Origin: Lachnospiraceae bacterium
Lineage (GTDB): Bacteria > Bacillota > Clostridia > Lachnospirales > Lachnospiraceae
NCBI GenBank assembly: GCA_017527205.1
Contig: JAFXQK010000002.1
Location: forward strand, 62,001-126,000
Length of the DNA stretch: 64,000 nt
Reading direction: 5' to 3'
Position 1 is the stretch's first letter. Every line of letters starts with the position of its first letter. Positions 52,167 to 61,143 of the stretch are shown here, in pieces. Position numbers and translations under genes: made by a program. The notes below the pieces were generated by a model. It saw only the letters and a program-made list of their open reading frames with translations, was not told where the DNA came from and did not search any database.

Positions 52167-53027
52167 ATGGTTTATGCAATAGTAACGATATATAATCCTT
52201 CAATGGATAGTATTAAAAATTTAGAGGAGATTAAGGAGCAGGTTGATCGGTTGATTGTTTGTGACAACAGTAATGAACCCTGCAAAAGTAAAATCTGTTT
52301 TGAAATTGAATATTATCACAAAAATAAGAATTTAGGTTTATCACAGGCCTTTAATATTCCTTTAAAGAGAAATGATTTAAGATGGAACTTAGATGATTAT
52401 ATTGTTTTTTTTGATCAGGATTCCAAAATTGATGCCGGATATATAAAGAGATTAGTAAGTGAGTACGAGAAATGTAGCCGTGATGGCATAAATATAGGAT
52501 GTCTTGGACCGGTATTTTATAACAGTAGCAATGACAGAATTGAGAAGACGCACGATGGTTATGAAGTAACGCCGGGTATATTTGAGGCTAAGCGTATCAT
52601 TACGTCTTCCATGATTTGCAAGTATGATGTTTTGCAAAAAGTAGGGTTTTGGAATGAAGATATTTTTTTGGACTTGGCAGACTGGGATTTGTGTTGGAGA
52701 ATTCGGAAAGCTGGTTACAAATGCTTGATGACTGAAAATATTATTTTGTATCATTCTGTAGGTATTTCAGAGAAAAAAATTGGTTTACTACGTTTGAGAG
52801 TTGGAAACCCAATAAGAGAATACTATCAAATTCGAGATAGTTTGTACTTGGCACAAAAAAAATATACACCGTTTAGATATAAGATTAGATTTATGCTAAT
52901 GATACTTGTTAGAAGTCCGATTCATGTTTTCTTCTATGACGAAAGAAGACAAAGATTTCACTTTATAATGAGGGGAATTTATGACTTTATCGTAGGAAAA
53001 CACGGTGAATACAAAGACACTTGGTGA
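52167..53027 (+). CDS. rhamnosyltransferase-like family 2 glycosyltransferase
   Basis: 286 residues. YAIVTIYNPSMDSIKNLEEI opens the GT-A fold. Asp-rich metal site is FFDQDSKIDAGYI, the F-D-Q-D signature of RfbF/WbbL-like rhamnosyltransferases; acceptor region is DIFLDLADWDLCWRIRKAGY. The C-terminal part VRSPIHVFFYDERRQRFHFI is amphipathic. dTDP-rhamnose as donor is an inference from the motif; no rmlABCD genes are in the window. Start ATG at 52167 lacks a strong ribosome site (AAGGAT about 11 bases upstream). The 130-base gap before it is AT-rich without a gene. Confidence 0.87.
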   Translation: MVYAIVTIYNPSMDSIKNLEEIKEQVDRLIVCDNSNEPCKSKICFEIEYYHKNKNLGLSQAFNIPLKRNDLRWNLDDYIVFFDQDSKIDAGYIKRLVSEYEKCSRDGINIGCLGPVFYNSSNDRIEKTHDGYEVTPGIFEAKRIITSSMICKYDVLQKVGFWNEDIFLDLADWDLCWRIRKAGYKCLMTENIILYHSVGISEKKIGLLRLRVGNPIREYYQIRDSLYLAQKKYTPFRYKIRFMLMILVRSPIHVFFYDERRQRFHFIMRGIYDFIVGKHGEYKDTW

Positions 53028-53078
53028 TCGCTTTGTCATAGCTGTCACACAATATAATTAACTGATCGAGGAGCTTCA

Positions 53079-54215
53079 ATGGCACTGCAAATAAGCTATT
53101 ATATACTCAGTATTCTGGGTTTAGTAAAGAAAAAATCCAAATCGTTGACAGTATTGATGCTATTTGTTATGTGGCTTGTCTTTGGCTTGTGTACATATAA
53201 TGGTGATTTTCCGTTATATAGTACCGTATATGACAATATCCAAAATTTTGGATATTGGACTGAATTTGAGCCGCTTTTTAATGTGATGATGTTTGGTTGT
53301 AGCATTCTTGGATTAAATTTTATCCAGTTCAGAATGGTATTTGGAGCCTTATTTCTTTTACTGTTGAATTACACTATAGGCAAATACACGGTTAACAAGG
53401 CAGAAGTCTTGGGACTGTATATGGTGTTCCCATATCTTTGGGGGATATCAGTTATCAGGTCGGCATTTGCGGGGATACTTGTTATGCTGGCGTATCATGA
53501 CATTATAGTGGGTAAAAACAAAAAAAAGAAGTTTTGGCTGTTAATGATTACTGCTTCCCTAATACAATTCACGTCAATTTTCTTTGTTGCATACTATTTT
53601 TTTAGAAACAGAAAAATAAAACCATTACTCATCATTATTGTAGCAACTATATCTATAGGCGGAGTTGTCGGGTATTATTTTGGAGTATTCTATCGAATAG
53701 CCTCTTTATTAACGTCAAATTATCGAAGACTGAAATGGTTTGATCCCGCCAATTCCTCACAGAAGCTTAAGTGGTCAATTTATCTTATCATAATTCTTTT
53801 GGTGGTTATTTATCTTTGCTACAGAGCTCGAAAGGAGAGCCACCGGTATGAAATGAGTCTGGGAATTAGCAATAAATATGCTGATGAGATATTCTATCTG
53901 AGCTTGACAATGCTGGTGCTGGTTCCAACTTTTTTTGTCACCAATGCAAGTAATAGATTCATTTGGCAATTTTTACTTTTTTGTATGGTTACCTACGCTA
54001 AGAATGATGAATGTAGATTACAAACTGGTAAGTGGAATTTGTTATCTGTCAGAATGGAAAATCTAATTTTGATTGCATGCCTTATCTTCTTTGCTTATTA
54101 TTCTAATTTACCATATAGAGGAACGTATAATGATGAATATCTTGCATTTCAGAATAATTTGATTTACGGGCAATACGATTGGGATACTTGGCGACAATGG
54201 TATTGGGGAAAATGA
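53079..54215 (+). CDS. EpsG-family polysaccharide polymerase (Wzy-like)
   Basis: 378-residue integral membrane protein with about nine or ten spans (LTVLMLFVMWLVFGLCTYNG; FGALFLLLLNYTIGKY; PLLIIIVATISIGGVVGYYF; WSIYLIIILLVVIYLCYRA). The external D-F-P-L-Y-S-T-V-Y near residue 44 and the FEPLFNVMMFGCSILGLNF motif match EpsG, which joins repeat units outside the membrane. It is the only polymerase candidate in the cluster and sits directly before the flippase gene, as expected for a Wzx/Wzy-dependent pathway. CGAGGAG precedes the ATG by six bases. Confidence 0.85.
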   Translation: MALQISYYILSILGLVKKKSKSLTVLMLFVMWLVFGLCTYNGDFPLYSTVYDNIQNFGYWTEFEPLFNVMMFGCSILGLNFIQFRMVFGALFLLLLNYTIGKYTVNKAEVLGLYMVFPYLWGISVIRSAFAGILVMLAYHDIIVGKNKKKKFWLLMITASLIQFTSIFFVAYYFFRNRKIKPLLIIIVATISIGGVVGYYFGVFYRIASLLTSNYRRLKWFDPANSSQKLKWSIYLIIILLVVIYLCYRARKESHRYEMSLGISNKYADEIFYLSLTMLVLVPTFFVTNASNRFIWQFLLFCMVTYAKNDECRLQTGKWNLLSVRMENLILIACLIFFAYYSNLPYRGTYNDEYLAFQNNLIYGQYDWDTWRQWYWGK

Positions 54216-54280
54216 TTATCACTTCCTTATAAGAATGGTATCATCTCAAAATACTTAAAATATGCAGAGGTATATAGAAT

Positions 54281-55747
54281 TTGAAAGAAATTAGTAAAGA
54301 ACAGTTTGCCAAAGGAACCATTTGGAAACTGCTTGAACGATTCACGGGACGAGGAATATCGTTAGTTATTTCTGTAATATTAGCGAGACTACTAAGTCCT
54401 GATGATTATGGCCTAATTGCACTGACCACTGTATTTACAAATCTTTCAGAGATTCTGATTGATGCAGGCTTTGGAACGACTCTAATAAGAAAGAAAGAAG
54501 TAGGTGACGAGGATTATGCCTGCGTATTTGCAATCAGCGCAAGTGTTTCTACGGTTCTATACATAATATTTTTCTCGATTTCACCATTTGTTGCTACCTA
54601 CTATAATAAGCCCGAACTAACGTCAGTGCTTCGCGTCATGAGCTTAGTCCTTTTTATACAGGCATTTGGTTCAACACGTAATGCGTTTGTGAACAGAAAT
54701 ATGCAATTTAAGCTTCTGATGAAGTGTAACACTGTAGCTGCAATTATTTCTGGAATGACAGGGATTGCATGCGCATATTATGGCATGGGCGTGTGGGCGT
54801 TAGTGATTCAGAGGCTCCTCCACCAGACTATCATAACGCTAATTTTGTTTGTAAAACTAAAATGGAGACCAAAATTCCATTTTGATAAAAATAAATTTAA
54901 CGAACTATTTGGATTTAGTGCTGGAGTTATAGGAGCCACGTTAGTGAATTACATGGAGAATTGTGTTAACAGTCTTGTTATTGGAAAGCATTATTCTGTT
55001 GCTGACTTAGGCTATATGGATAAGGCGTATATTTTACCGGAGCAGATATCGCTGAATACGATAGGGGCTATGACTAACGTACTACTGCCGACAGTTTCAT
55101 CGTATCAGGATAATATACCCAAGCTAAAGCAGGTGATAAGGAAGGTAGTCCGATACACTGGATATATTTTGTTCCCAATCATGCTAGGGATGTTAGTTAT
55201 ATCAAAAGAGGCAGTGGTCGTTCTGTTTTCAGAAAAGTGGCTATCGGCCGTTCCGATGATGCGGTTTATATGTATTTATTATATCGCTACACCGTTGATG
55301 CTTATTGACGTTCAGGTGTTCTTTGGGCTTGGACACAGTAATACAAGATTGAAAACAGAGATATACAGAATGGTTTTCATATTGACTGGAGTAATGTTAT
55401 GCTGCTTTGTGTTTGATTGGGAGATTAAATATTTCTCCATGATGAATGCTATCGCAGTCAGTCTTGGAACTTTGATTACACACATTGAAGTAAAAAAACT
55501 GATAGGGTATTCAATGATGGAAAGGATTCAAGATACTTATAAGGCTCTGATTTCGTCTTTATTTATGTGTGTTGTTGTTTTAATAGTTCAGCATTGTATA
55601 AATCCGATAGTTATTCCTGAGATTATTAAGCTTATTGCAGAAGTTCTATCGGGTGGAGTTACATACCTGATTCTTTCAATGGTGTTAAAAATAGATGTGT
55701 TCAGCGAGCTGCTGGATATTGTTTCCAGACGGAAAGAGGTAAGTTAG
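54281..55747 (+). CDS. Wzx-type oligosaccharide flippase (PST family)
   Basis: 488 residues, 12-14 spans, MATE-like fold that moves lipid-linked repeat units across the membrane. N-terminal FAKGTIWKLLERFTGRGISL and LARLLSPDDYGLIALTTVF are the PST/Wzx signature. The middle has EQISLNTIGAMTNVLLPTVS. The TTG at 54281 is used with AGAGGT about ten bases upstream. Its TAG stop shares one base with the GTG of the next gene (TAGTG), so translation is coupled. Together with the EpsG-like gene this defines a flippase/polymerase exopolysaccharide pathway. Confidence 0.93.
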   Translation: MKEISKEQFAKGTIWKLLERFTGRGISLVISVILARLLSPDDYGLIALTTVFTNLSEILIDAGFGTTLIRKKEVGDEDYACVFAISASVSTVLYIIFFSISPFVATYYNKPELTSVLRVMSLVLFIQAFGSTRNAFVNRNMQFKLLMKCNTVAAIISGMTGIACAYYGMGVWALVIQRLLHQTIITLILFVKLKWRPKFHFDKNKFNELFGFSAGVIGATLVNYMENCVNSLVIGKHYSVADLGYMDKAYILPEQISLNTIGAMTNVLLPTVSSYQDNIPKLKQVIRKVVRYTGYILFPIMLGMLVISKEAVVVLFSEKWLSAVPMMRFICIYYIATPLMLIDVQVFFGLGHSNTRLKTEIYRMVFILTGVMLCCFVFDWEIKYFSMMNAIAVSLGTLITHIEVKKLIGYSMMERIQDTYKALISSLFMCVVVLIVQHCINPIVIPEIIKLIAEVLSGGVTYLILSMVLKIDVFSELLDIVSRRKEVS

Positions 55748-56940
55748 TGGCAAACGTTCTATGCGTTTTTGAAAACATAATAGCAACGGTAGCAGTAACG
55801 GAAAAGTTTTTTCGTGAACTATCAGAGTATGACAAACGGATAGCGGTAAAATACTTATCTGTTGCACAAGTTAAAAAGCGAGATGTTGAATGGTGTGACA
55901 TTTTATATATGATTAGACCAAACAATGCCGTATTCGCCAGACTTGCAAAAGTTGCACACAGGTGCGGGATCACCGTGGCTTTCTATCTTGATGATGACCT
56001 TAGTATGCTGCCTGAGGGTAGTCCCAATATGCCTTGGAGGAAAAAAGGACTTGCACTTTCAGCAAAGAATGTAGACATGATAGTTTCACCAAGCCCTTAT
56101 ATATGCAAGAGATATGGAGATAAATATGGTGTTACCAAGCGTGTTATTATTGATACGCCCGTACCAAAGGAAGAAATAAATAAACATACTGATGGCAGAA
56201 ATGATCAAATAAAAATCGTTTACGCAGCGGGGCTGGGACATAAGCCCTTATTTGATAAATTCATAAGGCCAGTGCTGTCAGAATTAAGTGCATGTTATTC
56301 TGACAGAGTATCCTTAACGTTTATGGGGGTTCATCCAGATATCCATCCAAATGATTACGAGATGAGCATCAGTTTTATCCCTCCCATGTCACTTGAGGAA
56401 TATAGAAAAACAATAGCGGATGAAAATTTTGATATTGGCTTGGCTCCGTTGGTTACGGATGAATTTACGAAATGCAAGTATTTTAATAAGTTCATTGAAT
56501 ATGCGATGTTCGGTATTGTTGGCCTGTATTCTAATACGGAACCATATACATTTGTCATAAAGGATAAAGAGAATGGCTTGTTGGTAGGAGATAAACCGGA
56601 GGAGTGGTTGGAAGCAATAGGGTATGCCGTTGACCATCATGATGTAATCACAAAGTGCAGGAATGGAGCTTACGACACGTTAAAATTGAAATTTGATCCA
56701 AAGCTGATCATGGACGGTTTTATCGCCGAAATCCCGGAATTAGTGGAACCGCATAAGAATAGAACCATGAGAGGAAATACAATTGGCTTTATAAAGATGC
56801 AGTATTTAATTAGCAGATGTGGAGACTGGATCTATAAAACAATTTTCTACTTTAAGAGAGGTGGAATCTCGGAAGTTAAGGAAGGAATAAAGAGAAAAAT
56901 CAATACGATTAGAGTTGAAAAAAGTACGATGAGGACATGA
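55747..56940 (+). CDS. GT-B glycosyltransferase, exopolysaccharide type
   Basis: 397 residues. Two Rossmann-like halves: an N-terminal half with GITVAFYLDDDLSMLPEGSP and a C-terminal half with QIKIVYAAGLGHKPLFDKF, SLEEYRKTIADENFDIGLAP and KYFNKFIEYAMFGIVGLYS, the GT4/GT1-like donor site with its conserved Glu. Residues 345-397 are a basic tail with WIYKTIFYFKRGG, probably membrane-associated. Donor unknown. The sequence LYMIRPNNAVFARLA and D-D-D-L resemble glycosyltransferases that carry an N-terminal D-D-D loop. It starts with GTG overlapping the flippase stop by one base; an AGAGGT motif lies six bases before it. Last gene of this transcript. Confidence 0.85.
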   Translation: MANVLCVFENIIATVAVTEKFFRELSEYDKRIAVKYLSVAQVKKRDVEWCDILYMIRPNNAVFARLAKVAHRCGITVAFYLDDDLSMLPEGSPNMPWRKKGLALSAKNVDMIVSPSPYICKRYGDKYGVTKRVIIDTPVPKEEINKHTDGRNDQIKIVYAAGLGHKPLFDKFIRPVLSELSACYSDRVSLTFMGVHPDIHPNDYEMSISFIPPMSLEEYRKTIADENFDIGLAPLVTDEFTKCKYFNKFIEYAMFGIVGLYSNTEPYTFVIKDKENGLLVGDKPEEWLEAIGYAVDHHDVITKCRNGAYDTLKLKFDPKLIMDGFIAEIPELVEPHKNRTMRGNTIGFIKMQYLISRCGDWIYKTIFYFKRGGISEVKEGIKRKINTIRVEKSTMRT

Positions 56941-57030
56941 TGGAAGAAATTTGTATAAGCAATTTAACATTCACGGAGATGAAGATTTAAGATCAGAACA
57001 ATCTGACAGTAGTTGAATGGCAAATGGTGT

Positions 57031-57060
57031 TTGATTTTTTAAGTGCAATGTTTGTATCTT
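57031..57060 (+). promoter_or_regulatory. candidate promoter of the HTH-RmlA gene
   Basis: TTGATT (57031-57036), 18 bases, TATCTT (57055-57060). A second possible -10, TACAAT at 57064-57069, has no good -35. The 151-base gap after the glycosyltransferase contains no gene. Confidence 0.4.
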
Positions 57061-57091
57061 TAATACAATAATATTAATAAGGGATTAGCGT

Positions 57092-58144
57092 ATGGACGTT
57101 GAAAAGGTAGGCAAGGCAATAGCATATTTACGCAAACGCGCAGGTTATACCCAGAAAGATTTGGCAGACCGGATTGGAATAAGCGATAAAGCAGTCTCAA
57201 AATGGGAAAGGGGATTAGGACTGCCGGAAATAGGATATCTTAGAAAATTATCCATATTATTAGATACGGACACGGACTCTCTTTTGGCAGGAGACGTTGT
57301 TCATCATGATAGCAGCTGGAGCGGAATCATTGTCTTGAATGAAAACGCATACGGCATTCATGCGGGAACTATTATTTATGATAAGCCACTGATTAATTAT
57401 CTGCTTTCGTACTTTCTCTTAGTTGGCATTAGAAACATTACTATTGTGGGGACGGAGGCAGATAAGCGGTACATAGCATCATCGCTTGGAGTTGGTGAAG
57501 AGTACGGCATTAAGTTAACTACGATGGTAGGGAATTTGATTGACGCTGTGGAGAGTCGAGCGTTGAAAGGTAACGTGATGCTCGTATATGGCCGATGCTT
57601 TTTGTATGGCGTTGATCAGACCAGGTTTTTCCAAAAAGCCATGATGAATCGAGATCACTTTACCATGATGGTTCTGCCTAAGAAGATGGCAGGAGGTACC
57701 TCTCACGTGGTCATTGATCAGAACATGAAAGTGGTTAATACGAACTCGGGTGAACCTTTAAAAACACAGTATGACTTTTCTGATATTCCGATTCTTCTGC
57801 TTCCGGCTAATATTCTTTCAGACATGACGAAGAAGGCAGATATTTCATCATTTATCTCGGATTATGCAGCAAAAAATGAGCTGTATGTGTTCATGCTTGA
57901 TCGAGGCTTTGTTGAGATAGAGATAGATGATTGGAATAATGTTCAGGAAGCATCCAGTTTTATGAAGATTGTTCAGGATAAGTGTGGGATGAATGTTTAC
58001 TGCTTGGAAGAGGTGGCCTGGCGGAGGGGATTTATTTCCTTAGAGCAGCTAAAAAAGTTAGGGGATAAACACAAGGGGAACAACTATGGGGATTATATCC
58101 ATAGTCTCTATCATAGGTTTAAGAGCAGTCAGATGGAGGAGTAG
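57092..58144 (+). CDS. XRE helix-turn-helix fused to a degenerate RmlA-like nucleotidyltransferase domain
   Basis: 350 residues. HTH_3 domain at about 5-62: IAYLRKRAGYTQKDLADRIG, then SDKAVSKWERGLGLPEIGYL. From about 73 to 345 the chain follows glucose-1-phosphate thymidylyltransferase (RmlA) end to end: IIYDKPLINYLLSYFLLVGI parallels RmlA I-Y-D-K-P-M-I-Y-Y-P-L, GRCFLYG sits where GDNIFYG is, RGFVEIEIDDWNNVQEASSF parallels RGYAWLDTGTHQSLIEASNF, and CLEEVAWRRGFISLEQLKKL with YGDYI parallels the RmlA C-terminus. The catalytic P-loop GGSGTRL is replaced by LNENAYG, and the metal Asp residues of GDN and WLDTG are lost. It should bind, not make, a nucleotide or nucleotide sugar and regulate DNA. 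Its own promoter and terminator, inside the exopolysaccharide cluster. Confidence 0.85.
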   Translation: MDVEKVGKAIAYLRKRAGYTQKDLADRIGISDKAVSKWERGLGLPEIGYLRKLSILLDTDTDSLLAGDVVHHDSSWSGIIVLNENAYGIHAGTIIYDKPLINYLLSYFLLVGIRNITIVGTEADKRYIASSLGVGEEYGIKLTTMVGNLIDAVESRALKGNVMLVYGRCFLYGVDQTRFFQKAMMNRDHFTMMVLPKKMAGGTSHVVIDQNMKVVNTNSGEPLKTQYDFSDIPILLLPANILSDMTKKADISSFISDYAAKNELYVFMLDRGFVEIEIDDWNNVQEASSFMKIVQDKCGMNVYCLEEVAWRRGFISLEQLKKLGDKHKGNNYGDYIHSLYHRFKSSQMEE

Positions 58145-58173
58145 TTGCTGCTTTCAGTATGCAAAATGTGAGG

Positions 58174-58209
58174 ACGGGGCGTGAGAGTTATGAGGACTCT
58201 ACGCTCCGT
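58174..58209 (+). terminator. hairpin after the HTH-RmlA gene
   Basis: ACGGGGCGTGAGAGT (58174-58188) pairs imperfectly with ACTCTACGCTCCGT (58196-58209) across a seven-base loop, followed by TTACTTATATT. Likely terminator. Confidence 0.55.
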
Positions 58210-58309
58210 TTACTTATATTCGGAATAAATGATGAGGGTAAGGTGGATTAGTGGGGAATTCAGCGAGAAATCAAAGTTTAAATCGCATTTCTGGTAAACA
58301 GATAGTCGG

Positions 58310-58338
58310 TTGGTCATAACCATCTTTGAGGGTACAAT
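58310..58338 (+). promoter_or_regulatory. promoter of the aminotransferase-acetyltransferase pair
   Basis: TTGGTC (58310-58315), 17 bases, TACAAT (58333-58338), about 105 bases before the ATG at 58445. The gap 58145-58444 holds only this promoter and the upstream terminator. Confidence 0.5.
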
Positions 58339-58444
58339 CTTAATGTACAGTTTTATTATGCCTTTTATTTATTTAGAATAGATAAAAAAACAGAGAGCAG
58401 AAAAAATAAAGCACTATATGACCAAACGCATAGGAGAATCTATT

Positions 58445-59620
58445 ATGTCAGGAATTCAATTATTTAAGGCAAACTTTGACGTGGAGGCGTGCCTTGCGCA
58501 GGTTCGCGAGTGTCTTGAAAAAGGATGGACAGGCATGGGCTTCAAGACAGTAGAGTTTGAAGAGGAGTGGAAGAAATACACTGGACATAAGTTTGCTTAT
58601 TATATCAATTCCAATACGGCTGGTCTATATATGGCCGTTGATACCATGAAGGAGCTTTATGGATGGGCAGATGGAGATGAGATTATTTCTACACCTTTGA
58701 CATTCATTTCAACAAATCATGCCATAGCACAGAGTAATCTTAAGGCTGTATTTGCGGATGTGGATGATACGCTTTGTCTTGATCCGAAGTCTGTTGAAGA
58801 GCATATTACAGACAAGACCAGAGCAGTTATATTTGTTGGCTTTGGTGGTAATACAGGAAGCTTCAAACAGATTGTTAAGCTCTGTAAGAGCCGTGGCATT
58901 AAACTGATTCTTGATGCTGCTCATATGTCTGGTACTCGCTACAAGGATGGAACTGTTCCGGGAACAAATGGTGATGCAGATGTTACGGTATATTCTTTTC
59001 AGGCAGTTAAGAATCTTCCTACAGGTGATAGTGGCGCAATTTGTACAGATGATGCAGAGCTTGATGAGATTTTCCGTAAGAAGGCATGGCTTGGAATTAG
59101 TAAAGATACATATTCGCGTACGATAAACAAGGAAGGAACTTACAAGTGGAAGTATGACGTAGAGTATGTTGGTGATAAATACAACGGAAACGCAATCATG
59201 GCTGGGATTGCTCTTGCACAGCTTCCTCATCTTGATCGTGATAATGCATATCGCAGAACTCTTGCACAGTGGTATTCAGAAGTGTTCAAGCAATATCCTA
59301 AGCAAATTGGATTGGTTAAGGTGCCTGATGACTGCGTTACTTCACAGCACTTGTTCCAGATTTTTGTTCAGGATAGAGATGGATTGATGATGTACTTGAA
59401 TAGTAATGAAGTTTATCCTGGTGTTCATTATGTTGTTAACACAGATTATCGTATGTATGAGTATGGTAAGGGAACATGCCCTAATGCTGAGTTTGCAAGC
59501 GAACATGTTATTTCGCTTCCTATGCATATGGGGGTTACGTTTGATGACATAAAGTACATCACAGGTCTTGTCATTAAGTATGTAATGGAAATTAGGAAAG
59601 GTGAAGTACTCAAACAATAA
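58445..59620 (+). CDS. DegT/DnrJ/EryC1/StrS-family sugar aminotransferase
   Basis: 391-residue PLP enzyme. NSNTAGLYMAVDTMKELYGW is the substrate/PLP phosphate site, LILDAAHMSGTRY holds the PLP-stacking Asp, and the Schiff-base Lys189 is in YSFQAVKNLPTGDSGAI. In the family it aminates a keto group of a nucleotide-linked deoxysugar. The loop normally H-K-x-x-x-T-G-E-G-G reads VKNLPTGDSGA, still conservative. The ATG at 58445 is chosen for AGGAGA (58431-58436) eight bases upstream. The acetyltransferase gene that follows suggests an N-acetylated aminosugar in the exopolysaccharide. Confidence 0.92.
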   Translation: MSGIQLFKANFDVEACLAQVRECLEKGWTGMGFKTVEFEEEWKKYTGHKFAYYINSNTAGLYMAVDTMKELYGWADGDEIISTPLTFISTNHAIAQSNLKAVFADVDDTLCLDPKSVEEHITDKTRAVIFVGFGGNTGSFKQIVKLCKSRGIKLILDAAHMSGTRYKDGTVPGTNGDADVTVYSFQAVKNLPTGDSGAICTDDAELDEIFRKKAWLGISKDTYSRTINKEGTYKWKYDVEYVGDKYNGNAIMAGIALAQLPHLDRDNAYRRTLAQWYSEVFKQYPKQIGLVKVPDDCVTSQHLFQIFVQDRDGLMMYLNSNEVYPGVHYVVNTDYRMYEYGKGTCPNAEFASEHVISLPMHMGVTFDDIKYITGLVIKYVMEIRKGEVLKQ

Positions 59621-59675
59621 AGCTTGGTGCAGGGACTTGCTAAACTAAACGGAAGATATAATAGGAGATACAATA

Positions 59676-60203
59676 GTGGGAAAAGTTTTACTGCGGCAAT
59701 TATCTCTAGCAGATACAGATAATATTGTTAGGTGGAGAAATAATCCATCAGTTAAGAAAAATTTATATTCTCAGGATGAATTGAAGCATCAACAACATAT
59801 TTCATATTTTGAGAAATTAGTTAAGACGGGAAAGTGTGCTCAATTTATCATTGTTGAAAATGGTGAAAATCAAAGAGACATAGGTACAACCTTTATAAAG
59901 AATATAGACCATAATAATCATAATGGAGAATATGGAATCTTTATTGGTGAAGATAGCGCACGAGGTAAAGGGCTTGCTGTGTCTGCTACATATGAAACAT
60001 TAAAATATGGTTTCGAAGAACTTAAATTACACAGAATCTATCTTACTGTTATGGCAGATAATGTACCCGCCATTAGTACCTACGAGAAAGTAGGTTTTAT
60101 AAAAGAAGGCATAATGCGCGATGGATTTCTAAGATATGATGGGTATGTTGATATTGTTATGATGGCTATGCTAAAAAGTGGCTGGGATAATCAGAGGACG
60201 TGA
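59676..60203 (+). CDS. GNAT-family N-acetyltransferase
   Basis: 175 residues. N-terminal LRQLSLADTDNIVRWRNNPS; the acetyl-CoA loop is EDSARGKGLAVSATYETLKY (R-G-K-G-L-A); LHRIYLTVMADNVPAISTYE and KVGFIKEGIMRDGFLRY complete the RimJ/PseH-like subgroup. Beside a DegT aminotransferase it most likely acetylates the new amino group of a nucleotide sugar. Starts with GTG at 59676; AGGAG is seven to nine bases upstream. Last plus-strand gene of the cluster. Confidence 0.9.
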   Translation: MGKVLLRQLSLADTDNIVRWRNNPSVKKNLYSQDELKHQQHISYFEKLVKTGKCAQFIIVENGENQRDIGTTFIKNIDHNNHNGEYGIFIGEDSARGKGLAVSATYETLKYGFEELKLHRIYLTVMADNVPAISTYEKVGFIKEGIMRDGFLRYDGYVDIVMMAMLKSGWDNQRT

Positions 60204-60218
60204 TAATGCGGATATACT

Positions 60219-60251
60219 AAAGATCAATAGATTCTTAATTGATCTTTTTTT
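60219..60251. terminator. terminator between converging halves of the exopolysaccharide cluster
   Basis: AAAGATCAAT (60219-60228) pairs with ATTGATCTTT (60238-60247), nine-base loop, T run 60245-60251. It ends the acetyltransferase transcript; the minus-strand epimerase stop codon (60235-60237) lies inside its loop. Confidence 0.88.
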
Positions 60252-61143
60252 GCCATGATCCTTCCGTCCTCTCTATTGATGTTTTCAAATCCACTATCTG
60301 ATACTCAAAATCACATTTACTCATACCAGGATCGTATGTCTGATTTCCAAAGGCCTTATTTGCCAGACAGCCTATTTTGCCGGGAATGCGGGAAGCTAAT
60401 TGAATCGCCCAGTTAAATGCCTTGCTGACCCAAATTCTATGTCCCAACGCATCAGCTATACACTGAACCATGTCACTAGTCTTACTATACTCTGCATTCT
60501 GGGGCCAAAAGATTCCACCTTCTCCCCTTATCATTACTTGACATAAGAATTCACATAAATTTTCTATGTACAGCATAGATCTTTCATTTTCTATGTTTGG
60601 GAAAACGGGTGATTTCTTTGCTATCTTTGCCAAAATGGGATAATTTCCTTTGCATCCTTTTCCATAAATCATCGGAGATCTAAGGACGCAAACCGTATAA
60701 TTCTCATCTGCCAGTTTCCGAACCCCTTGATCAGCACGCCACTTACTGTCTCCGTAAAAATTTGCGGGTTGTGGTTCCGTGTCTCTTGTAATTCTTTTGA
60801 TTTTTCCGTATGGTGCAGAATCGCCGTAAATAATCACTGATGACATGAATACAAACTGCTTAACGCCATCTGACTTTGCTTTGCGTGCCGTTTCAATTGC
60901 CAAATCCGTATTAATCGCGTAATACTTAGCCTTTACGTCATCGGTCACATTTCCGATATCAGCATGAGCCATCCCTGCCACGTGAAATACAATGTCATAC
61001 GGAGAAAAATTTTTTTTCCTCCAGCTTCCGTCAATCATGTCAACAGTATTCACTTGCAGCCATTCGCTATAATGTTCTGTAGCATATTGCTCAAAGCTCA
61101 TACCGATATATGAATTTGCCCCTGTTATGAGCACTTTCTTCAT
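60235..61143 (-). CDS. NAD-dependent epimerase/dehydratase
   Basis: 302-residue extended short-chain dehydrogenase. N-terminal ITGANSYIGMSFEQYA is the NAD(P) G-x-x-G-x-x-G-like loop (GANSYIG); the catalytic Ser is in FVFMSSVIIYGDSAP and the Y-x-x-x-K is YGDSK. RSPMIYGKGCKGNYPILAKI and the variable C-terminal substrate part follow. Close in style to UDP-hexose 4-epimerase / WbpV-WbpK-type enzymes that act with a priming transferase. Its start overlaps the sugar transferase stop by four bases (ATGA), so the two are one coupled operon that converges on the rest of the cluster. Confidence 0.88.
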   Translation of the reverse strand: MKKVLITGANSYIGMSFEQYATEHYSEWLQVNTVDMIDGSWRKKNFSPYDIVFHVAGMAHADIGNVTDDVKAKYYAINTDLAIETARKAKSDGVKQFVFMSSVIIYGDSAPYGKIKRITRDTEPQPANFYGDSKWRADQGVRKLADENYTVCVLRSPMIYGKGCKGNYPILAKIAKKSPVFPNIENERSMLYIENLCEFLCQVMIRGEGGIFWPQNAEYSKTSDMVQCIADALGHRIWVSKAFNWAIQLASRIPGKIGCLANKAFGNQTYDPGMSKCDFEYQIVDLKTSIERTEGSWQKKIN

